DNA from: Halomarina litorea
Lineage (GTDB): Archaea > Halobacteriota > Halobacteria > Halobacteriales > Haloarculaceae
Assembly: GCF_024227715.1 (NCBI RefSeq)
Contig: NZ_CP100448.1
Location: forward strand, 2,191,655 to 2,255,654
Direction of reading: 5' to 3'
DNA: 64,000 nucleotides
Shown: in pieces, positions 44,157 through 51,144 of the stretch
Layout: each line of letters starts with the position of its first letter
Position numbering within the stretch: the first letter of the stretch is position 1
Position numbers and translations under genes: made by a program
The notes under the pieces: generated by a model
The model's database searches: none
The model's input: the letters and a program-made list of their open reading frames with translations, nothing else
Told to the model about the DNA's origin: nothing

Positions 44157-44300
44157 GCCGCGACCGAGAGCTACGTCGAGCCCCCCGGCGACCTTCGGCC
44201 CCTCCTCGACGTCGCCGCCGAGTGGGAGACGTCGATGTTCGTGGCGCATAGCGAGAGCCACCCCCCGCCGCGAGTGAAAACCCCTCCAGACACAGCATCC
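44157..44300 (+). pseudogene. Remnant of a tail-gene end upstream of the beta-helix gene
   Basis: In frame with the following gene this stretch reads LDVAAEWETSMFVAHSES, matching the end SAAEWEASMFV of the gene at 37189-37602, with near-identical DNA around 44210-44240. No start or full domain precedes it. It looks like a recombination scar left when the fibre cassette was rearranged. An alternative is that it is a real N-terminal extension starting at GTG 44154. Confidence 0.5.
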
Positions 44301-46175
44301 ATGACAACGATCAGAGGTAGTGACGACCAGTTCGAGTTTGACCGCGTCCTCGAAGTCCGACCGGAGGACGTCGACGACATCACGGGGTGGCTCGCCGACC
44401 ACCTCGAGGACGGGACGCTCGTCCAGATGCACAGTGGAGTTTACCGAGCGACGCGGACCCTGAAGCACACCGTCGGGGGCGACACGATCGGCATCGAGGT
44501 CGTGGGCGACGAGCCCGTCGAGTGGCGCTGTCACGACGGGACGGAACTCGTCGTCTCACAGCTCGGGTATCTCGGCGCGGGGTGGGCGGTGCTCGACGGA
44601 CTGTTCGTCGACGGCCCTATCGAGATCTCCTCGGAGGGGGACGCCAACTGTCCCGGCTTCGCGATCTGGCACGCCAGGGAGTTCGAGGTCAACGGCGTCC
44701 ACATCGTCGACGCCTCGCAACGCGAGACGCTCTACTTCCGCTTCGAGAACCACTCGCCCGCCGACCACGACCAGCCGTCGTACATCCGCGACTGCGTCGT
44801 CGAGACGGGGATGGAACCGGCGACGAGCGGTCGCAACTCCGCGTTCGGCTTCTTCTCCGAGGGGATGGAGGGCCCGACGATCATGGCCGACTGTGGGGTC
44901 CGAGCGAGCGGCGGGCACGGCTACTACCTGGCGAACTCCTCGAACATTCACGTCCTCGATTCGTGGAGTCACAACACGCCGAACACGGGCCTTCGCGCCC
45001 CCACGAGGAGCTACGTCGAAGGGTTCACCGCGACGCTCGACGAGGACTTCCATCACGACCGCGATGCGGTCGGCATCGCGCTCAACGAGAACCGGGGCGC
45101 GTTCGAGGACGGTGCCCCTATCGGCGGCCAGACGCTCGTCGACTGCACCGTCGAGCACTCCTGTCGGAAAGACGGTGTCCTCTACTCGATCAAGTTCGGG
45201 CACGACGTCGATGGGATGGACGCCGGCGACGTCGACATCTGCGGGCTCACTGTCGAACACGAGCGCGAGGACGCCCCCGCCATGTGGGTCGGGGCGAACT
45301 ACTCGGGGACTGCTCGCGTGGACGGCGCGTCGGCGATCAACGGCACGCCCATCCGCGAGCTCGCCGACTCCGAGCAGGTGCGGCGCCTCGACCATCACGA
45401 CCTTCAGTTCGTCGAGGCCGTCGACGACCCGCTCCAAGTCCGACCGGTGACGGTCCCTGCGGACGACGGCGGGGCCACTCCGACGCCCGACGACGCTGGC
45501 GACTCCGAGCAGGGCGGGCAGAGCGATACGCCGACGCCTGCCGAGCGCCGTGCGGCTGGGGAGGTCGACTCGCTCGGTGGGGAGCATGAGGACGGCGACG
45601 TCCTCCGCATCGTCGCCGCCGCCGGCTCAACAGTCGAGTACGTCTTGGAGATCGATGGCGACGTCTTCCCCGGTGACCAGGGCACGGGCGAGCACGACTG
45701 GGACACGACGAAGCGTGGCGAGGGGGTCACGCACGTCGAAGGCTGGTCCTCGGACGGCAGAGACGATGAGTGGGTCATCGCGGGAGCCGTCCTCTCCGCG
45801 ACGATCGTCCAGGGCGACGCGACCGTCGAGTGGAACGGCGAGACGGTCGACCCGTCGACGCTCGGAACGACGACCGACGAGCCGGCACAGGAGGGCGACC
45901 AGACGGGCGAGGAACCCGCCCAGCCACCGGGCCGTGTCCTCACCGTCCGAGGGACCGATTCGCTGTCCGGCCGGCGCCACTACCGGTTCCGCGTCTCAGA
46001 GTCGGTGACGCCCGAGGACGCCGGAAGTTTCGATCAGACCGGCGACGGCGGAGTGGTGGGGCACATGCAGAAGGGCTGGTCCCAGGAGTTCCGCGTCCAG
46101 GGCGACCTCGAGGAGGTGTGGGTGTCCGACGGCATCGAGCTCTCCATCGACGGCGAGTTCGTCTCGCAGAAGTAG
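44301..46175 (+). CDS. Beta-helix tailspike-like protein with C-terminal domains
   Basis: The protein of 624 residues starts MTTIRGSDDQFEFDRVLEVR, chosen because the chromosomal paralogue begins alike. Residues 1-370 form a right-handed beta-helix (GDANCPGFAIWHAREFEVNG, GRNSAFGFFSEGMEGPTIMA). After a Pro/Thr/Asp linker come two related beta-sandwich domains (VLRIVAAAGSTVEYVLEIDG and VLTVRGTDSLSGRRHYRFRV). A paralogue lies at 58884-60272, outside the provirus. Role as a polysaccharide-binding or -cleaving spike is inferred. Confidence 0.75.
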   Translation: MTTIRGSDDQFEFDRVLEVRPEDVDDITGWLADHLEDGTLVQMHSGVYRATRTLKHTVGGDTIGIEVVGDEPVEWRCHDGTELVVSQLGYLGAGWAVLDGLFVDGPIEISSEGDANCPGFAIWHAREFEVNGVHIVDASQRETLYFRFENHSPADHDQPSYIRDCVVETGMEPATSGRNSAFGFFSEGMEGPTIMADCGVRASGGHGYYLANSSNIHVLDSWSHNTPNTGLRAPTRSYVEGFTATLDEDFHHDRDAVGIALNENRGAFEDGAPIGGQTLVDCTVEHSCRKDGVLYSIKFGHDVDGMDAGDVDICGLTVEHEREDAPAMWVGANYSGTARVDGASAINGTPIRELADSEQVRRLDHHDLQFVEAVDDPLQVRPVTVPADDGGATPTPDDAGDSEQGGQSDTPTPAERRAAGEVDSLGGEHEDGDVLRIVAAAGSTVEYVLEIDGDVFPGDQGTGEHDWDTTKRGEGVTHVEGWSSDGRDDEWVIAGAVLSATIVQGDATVEWNGETVDPSTLGTTTDEPAQEGDQTGEEPAQPPGRVLTVRGTDSLSGRRHYRFRVSESVTPEDAGSFDQTGDGGVVGHMQKGWSQEFRVQGDLEEVWVSDGIELSIDGEFVSQK

Positions 46176-46293
46176 CGACCCCGCTCTCTTCTCTCGGTGA
46201 TAGCCCCGCCGAGTGGCAACACTGGACTGCGAAAACAGACGAAACGGCCTCTGACAGCCTCGCGCCAGGGGACGAGCCCGGCGCCGGGTGGCG

Positions 46294-46434
46294 TTACGCC
46301 GTGAGCGTCTTCGTGAACGACCGCCCGCACTCACAGCACTCGTACCGTTCGACGCGCGTTTCGGGGTACTCCGCCCCGTTGCTCCCCACGAGTTCGACGT
46401 CGACCGTTCCGCAGTCCGGGCAGGTGAGCGTCAT
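46294..46434 (-). CDS. 46-residue zinc-ribbon protein
   Basis: The protein MTLTCPDCGTVDVELVGSNG ends ERYECCECGRSFTKTLTA, a complete four-Cys ribbon. Its start overlaps the stop of the SWIM gene in ATGA. It is the last gene of the leftward operon that begins at 47228. Confidence 0.65.
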   Translation of the reverse strand: MTLTCPDCGTVDVELVGSNGAEYPETRVERYECCECGRSFTKTLTA

Positions 46435-46682
46435 CGCCCGCCCTCGTCGATGAGGTGCTGCTGGACGGCGAGTTGATGCTTGCAGACGACGCGCCTGTAG
46501 GTCGAATCCGGGCACGAGCAGTCGACGATCGCCTCGTCCTCCATCGCGACCGTGTAGACGTGTCGGCCGGGCGTCTCGTGACTGCCGTTGGTCACCTCGA
46601 AGTCGCCGTCCATCCGCCGGTCGACCGAGAAGTCCTCGGTCATCGCCCGCCGGTAGCGGTCCGGGAGGCTCGCGGAACTCAT
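46431..46682 (-). CDS. SWIM zinc-finger protein
   Basis: The 83-residue protein has VDCSCPDSTYRRVVCKHQLA, the CxC...CxH SWIM signature, near its C-terminus. Small SWIM proteins of this type are frequent in haloarchaeal viruses and plasmids. A role in nucleic-acid contact is inferred. It overlaps both neighbours by four bases. Confidence 0.75.
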   Translation of the reverse strand: MSSASLPDRYRRAMTEDFSVDRRMDGDFEVTNGSHETPGRHVYTVAMEDEAIVDCSCPDSTYRRVVCKHQLAVQQHLIDEGGR

Positions 46683-46834
46683 CGGCCGCCCTCCACAGCC
46701 TTCGCCAAGTCACGGGCCGCAGGACTCTGCGACGACGTTGAGTCGTCCCACGGACAGACGGTCGCCCGTCCGGAGTCCCACACCATGATGTCGGCACCCA
46801 GTACCGTCGGGAGCGCCACCACTTTCTCGGTCAT
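46679..46834 (-). CDS. 51-residue unknown protein of the leftward operon
   Basis: The protein MTEKVVALPTVLGADIMVWD continues ATVCPWDDSTSSQSPAARDL. It overlaps both neighbours in ATGA, which is the main evidence that it is translated. No motif was recognised. Confidence 0.55.
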   Translation of the reverse strand: MTEKVVALPTVLGADIMVWDSGRATVCPWDDSTSSQSPAARDLAKAVEGGR

Positions 46835-46953
46835 CGCTGCCCCTCCACGTCGTCGAGCATCGTCCGGTCGAAGCGCTCGGTCGTCGTCCGCAGCTCAAAG
46901 CGCAGGTCGCCGGGGAGTGCTCGCCAGTCGGTCGTCAGTGGGCGGGCGCTCAT
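46831..46953 (-). CDS. 40-residue unknown protein of the leftward operon
   Basis: The protein MSARPLTTDWRALPGDLRFE continues LRTTTERFDRTMLDDVEGQR. Start and stop overlap the neighbouring genes by four bases. Charged and helical; no family recognised. Confidence 0.52.
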   Translation of the reverse strand: MSARPLTTDWRALPGDLRFELRTTTERFDRTMLDDVEGQR

Positions 46954-47228
46954 CGGTCGGCCTCCTCGTCCTCGACGCGGAACAGGTCGCCGATGGCCTC
47001 GTGGACGCTGCCGTCCGAGTTCCGGATGTTCTGCTGGACCGGCGTCGGGATGTCCTCCCACTCCGTCCAGGGGATGCCCGCGGGGATTTCGGGGTGGTCG
47101 TCTTCGTCCGTACCGTTCAAGTCGCCGAGTCGCGTTTGTGTACTCGCCATTGGGTGATTCCATGGCACAAGCGTGCTCGGTGTCTCTAGCACCGGGCCGC
47201 GTTCTGCGACCGTCGCACGCTGAGCCAT
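46950..47228 (-). CDS. 92-residue first protein of the leftward operon
   Basis: The start at 47228 is favoured because TTAAGTA lies about 29 bases before it, giving a leaderless transcript; an internal ATG at 47150 would give MASTQTRLGDLNGTDEDDHP. The body WTEWEDIPTPVQQNIRNSDG is acidic and helical. No family recognised. Its promoter overlaps a palindrome of the shared divergent region. Confidence 0.55.
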   Translation of the reverse strand: MAQRATVAERGPVLETPSTLVPWNHPMASTQTRLGDLNGTDEDDHPEIPAGIPWTEWEDIPTPVQQNIRNSDGSVHEAIGDLFRVEDEEADR

Positions 47229-47249
47229 ATCTACACTGTAGAGTGGGGG

Positions 47250-47330
47250 CTACTTAATCCTTAGGGTCTAAGGGTTATGGTCTATGGCTTGTTCCCTATG
47301 GCATAGTCCCTAAGTGCTTAGTAGCTACAC
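47250..47330. promoter_or_regulatory. Divergent promoter-operator region with nested palindromes
   Basis: Three perfect interrupted palindromes stand in 65 bases: CCTTAG-GGT-CTAAGG (47259-47273), CTATG-G-CATAG (47296-47306) and CTAAG-TG-CTTAG (47310-47321), followed by GTAGCTAC (47321-47328). The outer two overlap the TATA positions of the leftward (TTAAGTA) and rightward (TTAGTA) transcripts. This is the layout of a repressor-controlled divergent switch; the winged-helix gene at 47346 is the likely ligand. Confidence 0.65.
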
Positions 47331-47345
47331 CACATGGTCTAAAGC

Positions 47346-47582
47346 GTGGACGTGAGAACAGACCGCCCGATGATTGACGCCGACGATCTCGGGCCTGCGG
47401 ACAGAGCGATGCTCGACCTTCTGCACGAGGGGCGCGTCACCGCCCCGTACGCGGCAGATGAAACAGACTACAGTCTTCAATACACCCGTGACGTCCTCGG
47501 CCGACTCGTCGAGCACGGTCACGCGAGGAAGGTGTACGAGGGGCTGTACGAACTCGTATCAGACCCCAGAGATGGCACATAG
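47346..47582 (+). CDS. Winged-helix regulator of the divergent switch
   Basis: A GTG start, about 28 bases after TTAGTA, gives 78 residues. RAMLDLLHEGRVTAPYAADE and TDYSLQYTRDVLGRLVEHGH form the HTH, KVYEGLYELVSDP the wing. Such phiH1-repressor-like proteins are common in haloarchaeal proviruses. It is probably autoregulated through the palindromes upstream. Confidence 0.72.
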   Translation: MDVRTDRPMIDADDLGPADRAMLDLLHEGRVTAPYAADETDYSLQYTRDVLGRLVEHGHARKVYEGLYELVSDPRDGT

Positions 47583-47940
47583 CGATTCGGAAGTCCAAGC
47601 GGCCCACCAGCTCATCACGACACTCCGGAACCAGGGCTACACGGTCGGCCTGGACACCGACGACATCGTCGAGGACTTCAACGACCACACGGTCTCGGCG
47701 CAGGCGCTCCTCGACGCCGACGACCTGGGGGCGTTCTTCGTCATCGCGCACCGACAGGGGCAGACCGACTACAGCACGTCGGTCATCCTCGACGAGAGCG
47801 TGGCATGGGGCGTCATCCAGATCGAGATGCTCGGCTCGCACTTCCGGACCGTTCTCGACGCGCTCCCGCTGTCGACGACCGAACTCGTCGACGCGATGGT
47901 CGACGAAGCGATTACGATTGAGGAGATGGATAATGAGTGA
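47572..47940 (+). CDS. Unknown protein of the rightward operon, 122 residues
   Basis: The protein MAHSDSEVQAAHQLITTLRN overlaps the end of the regulator by 11 bases. It reads GYTVGLDTDDIVEDFNDHTV and LGAFFVIAHRQGQTDYSTSV, mixed alpha/beta and acidic. No family recognised. Confidence 0.58.
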   Translation: MAHSDSEVQAAHQLITTLRNQGYTVGLDTDDIVEDFNDHTVSAQALLDADDLGAFFVIAHRQGQTDYSTSVILDESVAWGVIQIEMLGSHFRTVLDALPLSTTELVDAMVDEAITIEEMDNE

Positions 47941-48346
47941 GACACCAGAGAGACGACCCAGACAGTCGAAGAACGAACAGCCTCCGCTCTACCCGTTTCC
48001 GAGCGACGAGGTGTTGTGGCCGAACGGTCGCCCCGATTTCGACCCCGCCGCTGACTCGTATCTCGCACAGGGGCGGCTCTCCGAAGACGACGTTCGCGTG
48101 TTCAACGGACGAGAACACGTCAATCCATACCGGCTCGCCATCAGGACGCCGGTCAGAGGGTCATCTGCGATGTTCGTCAATACCGGCGACCTCTCACACC
48201 TGCTGGCGATTGCGATTGTCGGACTCGCGAACGACGACTCGGGAATGTACGGCCCCAAAGGCGAGACCAAGTTCGTGTTCTCAGAGTCCTACTGGGAGAA
48301 TTTCAGCGGGATTGACATCGAGGTCGTGGGGGGTGGAGATGAGTGA
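47933..48346 (+). CDS. Unknown protein of the rightward operon, 137 residues
   Basis: The protein MSETPERRPRQSKNEQPPLY overlaps upstream and downstream genes by eight bases. The middle NPYRLAIRTPVRGSSAMFVN and GDLSHLLAIAIVGLANDDSG is compact and not membrane-like. No family recognised. Confidence 0.58.
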   Translation: MSETPERRPRQSKNEQPPLYPFPSDEVLWPNGRPDFDPAADSYLAQGRLSEDDVRVFNGREHVNPYRLAIRTPVRGSSAMFVNTGDLSHLLAIAIVGLANDDSGMYGPKGETKFVFSESYWENFSGIDIEVVGGGDE

Positions 48347-48488
48347 CGACGACACTGTGTTCGGGGGACCTCGCCTCGAGGAGATCCACGCCGAGGTGAT
48401 GCGCCTGCAGCGCGCGTTCGAATACAACGAGGCGTTCTTCGCGGTGACGCCGTACCGCCGCCCCGAGGGGGACGAACAGCAGAACTGA
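48339..48488 (+). CDS. 49-residue protein, rightward operon
   Basis: The protein MSDDDTVFGGPRLEEIHAEV continues MRLQRAFEYNEAFFAVTPYR, one long amphipathic helix. It overlaps its upstream neighbour by eight bases, supporting translation. No function recognised. Confidence 0.52.
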   Translation: MSDDDTVFGGPRLEEIHAEVMRLQRAFEYNEAFFAVTPYRRPEGDEQQN

Positions 48489-48522
48489 CGATAACGAATC
48501 TGACCGACGAATCTAACCCACA

Positions 48523-48612
48523 ATGAGCATACAAGACGAAATAGCGGAGATGTATGAGGTAGAAACGGCGGAAGAGCACGTCAAGGTCGACGGGCGGTAC
48601 AGATCAATTTGA
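48523..48612 (+). CDS. Possible 29-residue peptide gene
   Basis: The short frame MSIQDEIAEMYEVETAEEHV follows the operon by 34 bases. Its acidic composition fits a haloarchaeal peptide, but there is no overlap or conserved motif, so it may be chance. Confidence 0.3.
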   Translation: MSIQDEIAEMYEVETAEEHVKVDGRYRSI

Positions 48613-48731
48613 ACGAGCCACGATCAGTACGACGTCCAGCACGGTGATGAATAATCGCCAAGCGGCACCTTCAGGAAATTAAGTCACTTTTGTCCGAATC
48701 TGCCATGTCCCAAAATAATCAGGGGGAGTGG

Positions 48732-48737
48732 TTATAT
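48732..48737 (+). promoter_or_regulatory. TATA box ahead of structured element A
   Basis: TTATAT stands 28 bases before the first helix of element A (from 48760), the distance expected between a haloarchaeal TATA box and the transcription start. A second TATA-like TTATATTT lies inside the element at 48908-48915 and could start a shorter transcript covering only the 3' half. Confidence 0.5.
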
Positions 48738-48759
48738 GCCCCTACGTTGATGATTGATT

Positions 48760-49062
48760 CACACGGGATTGCCAGTCCCGTTCCAATCGTGTGCTTCGGC
48801 TCCCCGGCCATGCCAACTCCGGGGGGCCTCGACTCTACACAAGACAGTACCAACCATCTTGAAATCGTTCCGATTCTACCCTAGATAAATACATGTAGAC
48901 TAGAGAGTTATATTTGATACTACGAACTGGAGGGTACGGAAGAAAAACCGTATCTGGCACACGATCGGTCTGGCACGTTCTTCCGCGGATGCAGTCAGGT
49001 GGCACTGACTGCGGAGGCTGGCACCCTCAATTCACGGCGATAGCGTCTCCAGCGCTGTCGCT
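48760..49062 (+). ncRNA. Structured element A (candidate non-coding RNA)
   Basis: No coding frame is credible here, yet the stretch forms stable hairpins: H1 ACGGGA-TTGCCAG-TCCCGT (48763-48781), H2 GGCTCCCCGG/CCGGGGGGCC with loop CCATGCCAACT (48798-48828), a small TACGG/CCGTA hairpin (48935-48952), H3 GCAGTCAG-GTGGCA-CTGACTGC (48991-49012) and H4 GCGATAGCG/CGCTGTCGC (49037-49061). TGGCAC occurs four times (48955, 48971, 49000, 49019) and can pair with the TGCCA loops of H1 and H2. A homologue at 58415-58722 keeps the hairpins with compensatory changes. Strand is inferred from the TATA box. Confidence 0.6.
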
Positions 49063-49112
49063 CATTTTCCACTACAATTCGACACGGGGAGCCGACTGGC
49101 CCAAGAGAGGGC

Positions 49113-49298
49113 CTACTCAGTTCGCACTTCGACTACCTCAATGTCCCAGTTCGACTGGTCGGTAAGGGCGTCCCGACAGAACCATCCCCCCGCAACGTCG
49201 ACATCGTTGCGTTCTGCGCGATGGACGAGCTGTCGTAATTGGTCGTGGAACTCTTCCTCGGTGGCGGGGTTGCCTGAATCGCCAGGTGTGGATATCAT
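49113..49298 (-). CDS. Small haloarchaeal protein, 61 residues
   Basis: The start at MISTPGDSGNPATEEEFHDQ is preferred over an ATG 18 codons upstream. The end DVAGGWFCRDALTDQSNWDI is a Gly-Gly-Trp-x-Cys pattern seen in small conserved haloarchaeal proteins. It lies between elements A and B. Function unknown. Confidence 0.55.
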   Translation of the reverse strand: MISTPGDSGNPATEEEFHDQLRQLVHRAERNDVDVAGGWFCRDALTDQSNWDIEVVEVRTE

Positions 49299-49516
49299 GA
49301 TGCCTCTGACAGGGTGGAACGTGTGGCCAGTGGTGTGTGAAGGCCCGTCCAACGATAGGAACCTTTTCCACGAGGGGGCAACACCTCGAGAAGAAAGTCA
49401 AAGGGGGCTCACAGCAGCGGACAGTTGTTCCTAGATACCACTCCAATTTCTACACGTAAAATAATTCACCATCAATCACGATAGTAATTATGTTCATCGA
49501 AAGGTGACTCCCGCGT

Positions 49517-49735
49517 TCACTCACATGAGTAGGTCTTCAAGATGGTGTCGACGCCAGTTCGAATCCGCACGGATGCCTCAACGTCAGTCGTCCCCAGCTC
49601 GTCGGCGATCTCGGATAGTGATGCTCGCCGTGGAACCGCGAAATATCCCCGGTCGAGTGCGGTGAAGACTGCCGCTCGCTCCTCCTCCGTCAACTGAAAC
49701 GTATCATGCTCGCATTTCCCGTTCATGTATATCAC
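49517..49735 (-). CDS. HTH_10 (bacterio-opsin-activator type) DNA-binding protein, short form
   Basis: The 72-residue protein reads FQLTEEERAAVFTALDRGYF, VPRRASLSEIADELGTTDVE and SVRIRTGVDTILKTY, the C-terminal HTH of the Bat family without the sensor part. A free-standing HTH_10 is short but can be functional. The 220-base gaps on either side hold no gene. Confidence 0.7.
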   Translation of the reverse strand: MIYMNGKCEHDTFQLTEEERAAVFTALDRGYFAVPRRASLSEIADELGTTDVEASVRIRTGVDTILKTYSCE

Positions 49736-49867
49736 TTACACGTCATCAGGTAAATATTGCCACCCCACAATACCCGATAAGCGCCCATCGTCTTTAGTTC
49801 CGGTATTAGTATGTAGAATACATCTCACTCCTACAATCGGTGTCGGCGGAGCAATTCATCTAGTGAG

Positions 49868-49876
49868 AATAATAAA
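49868..49876 (+). promoter_or_regulatory. TATA box ahead of element B
   Basis: AATAATAAA precedes element B by about 27 bases, the normal spacing to a transcription start near 49897. The surrounding 49740-49890 has no coding frame. Confidence 0.45.
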
Positions 49877-49896
49877 CGGCAGAGAGTGAATAAGCC

Positions 49897-49976
49897 GAGA
49901 CGCCAGCGGGGACCTGCCGTAGTGTCACACGCGCCTTCCCAGAACGTGGATAACGACGCTGTCATGTGTTCTTTTT
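49897..49976 (+). ncRNA. Structured element B (candidate small RNA)
   Basis: About 80 bases with a conserved 5' block ACGCCAGCGGGGA (49900-49912), an internal CGG...CCG hairpin and a closing T run TTTTT (49972-49976) that would serve as archaeal terminator. The same sequence with changes occurs at 60361-60443 on the chromosome, in the same order relative to element A. There is no coding frame. RNA class is not known. Confidence 0.5.
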
Positions 49977-50122
49977 GTCTATGGATATAGGTTCGGAATG
50001 ATAGCATAGGCGGCTGATTACGCTCGATACTCGGCGACTCACTCAGAGAGATATGACGCAGCTATTGTTGCAACGCAAACGACTTTATCAGGTCTCTGAC
50101 CAATGGTATCTACCCACGTGGT

Positions 50123-50137
50123 ATCCGATTTTCGGAT
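50123..50137. promoter_or_regulatory. Palindrome ATCCGA-TTT-TCGGAT
   Basis: A perfect six-base inverted repeat with a three-base centre lies 40 bases after a TATA-like TTTATCA (50084-50090) and shortly before the start of the following zinc-ribbon gene. Its place near the expected transcription start suggests an operator or a 5' hairpin. Confidence 0.45.
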
Positions 50138-50153
50138 ATCAGGGGATCAGACG

Positions 50154-50348
50154 ATGGAAAGTATGGCACACACGGCGGTATACTGCTACTCATGCAGCAG
50201 CGTCGTCTCCGTCTCCGATAGTTTCATTTTCCGGCGAGGGGGCTACGTCGCAACGCTCTGGGAGTGTCCGAACTGCGGATGGAACACACACCAAGCGGGT
50301 GCGCTCATCCGAAAAGCGTGGGCCCGTCTGAAGCCGAAACTGACGTGA
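50154..50348 (+). CDS. Zinc-ribbon protein, 64 residues
   Basis: The protein MESMAHTAVYCYSCSSVVSV continues LWECPNCGWNTHQAG, a four-Cys ribbon, then a basic helix RKAWARLKPKLT. An in-frame ATG at 50103 exists but lies before the likely transcription start, and a palindrome separates it from the body, so 50154 is preferred. It converges with the lipoprotein gene. Confidence 0.6.
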   Translation: MESMAHTAVYCYSCSSVVSVSDSFIFRRGGYVATLWECPNCGWNTHQAGALIRKAWARLKPKLT

Positions 50349-50368
50349 ATCGAATGAGGACTGGCTCG

Positions 50369-51121
50369 TTATCCTGAGGCGGTCACGCTCGCCACGCCGT
50401 ACGCCGCGCTCGTCGAGGACTCCTTGAGAACCTCACCGTTCGAGAGAATCTGAATCGTGAGCGTCCCGCTTCTGTCGTCTTGCTTCTGTGCGTTCGCCGA
50501 GACAATGCTCGCCGAATCATCGATGTCGATAGTCTCAGTCCCGCTGCCGTCAACGCTGCGCGCCGACCCGCCAGCCGAGATAGAACCTGTCCACTGACCG
50601 TCGTACTGGATGCGGACTTCGAGGTTCGCGCCATCCGAGGAGTCACCTGAGTTACTGCCACTCCCACTGGTCATCGACGAGACCGAAGCGACGCCGTAGG
50701 AACTCGATGTCGAGGACTCTTTGAGGACTTCCTCGCCGCGGAGGATCTGAACGGTGAGCTTGCTCGAATCGTCGGCCTCTTTCTGGATGGTCGCCGAGAT
50801 GATGTCCGCCGAATCCTCAACGTCGACAACTTCGTTGCCGCTTCCTTCGACCGAACTGCTCGAGCCAGCGCTTCCGACCGATCCCGACCACGCCCCTTCT
50901 GTCTGGATGCGAACGCGGAGATCGTCACTACCACCGCTGGAACCCGAGTCGGTCTCGCTCTTCGTCGTGGTTTGTGTCTGGGTTGTCGTACTCCCGTTAG
51001 CATTCGAGTCCTCATTCGAATCGGTATCACCCGAGCCGTTACCACCATCCTCACTCGCACAGCCCGCTATACTAGCAATTAGTGATGCGCTCGTGACCGT
51101 CAAGAAGGTCCGTCGTTGCAT
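50369..51121 (-). CDS. Lipoprotein with two tandem copies of a beta domain
   Basis: The start is taken at the ATG of MQRRTFLTVTSASLIASIAG; the signal is twin-arginine-like with lipobox IAGC. A Ser/Thr/Asp linker is followed by two repeats of about 80 residues, the first with VRIQTEGAWSGSVGSAGSSS and EVLKESSTSSSYGVASVSS, the second with VRIQYDGQWTGSISAGGSAR and EVLKESSTSAAYGVASVTA. The domain is unidentified. Its promoter region (D1) is shared with the PH-domain gene at 51386-51793, so both are probably co-regulated. Confidence 0.7.
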   Translation of the reverse strand: MQRRTFLTVTSASLIASIAGCASEDGGNGSGDTDSNEDSNANGSTTTQTQTTTKSETDSGSSGGSDDLRVRIQTEGAWSGSVGSAGSSSSVEGSGNEVVDVEDSADIISATIQKEADDSSKLTVQILRGEEVLKESSTSSSYGVASVSSMTSGSGSNSGDSSDGANLEVRIQYDGQWTGSISAGGSARSVDGSGTETIDIDDSASIVSANAQKQDDRSGTLTIQILSNGEVLKESSTSAAYGVASVTASG

Positions 51122-51144
51122 ACAGCCTGACAAATTGGCGGTCC

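Noticed and set aside
48955-49024. The four TGGCAC motifs as replication iterons
   Set aside because: Two of the four lie in or next to stems with compensatory changes, and spacing is irregular; still not fully excluded.
48760-49062. Element A as SRP RNA, RNase P RNA or a tRNA-like gene
   Set aside because: The conserved SRP helix 8 and RNase P core motifs were not found in either copy and no cloverleaf fits.
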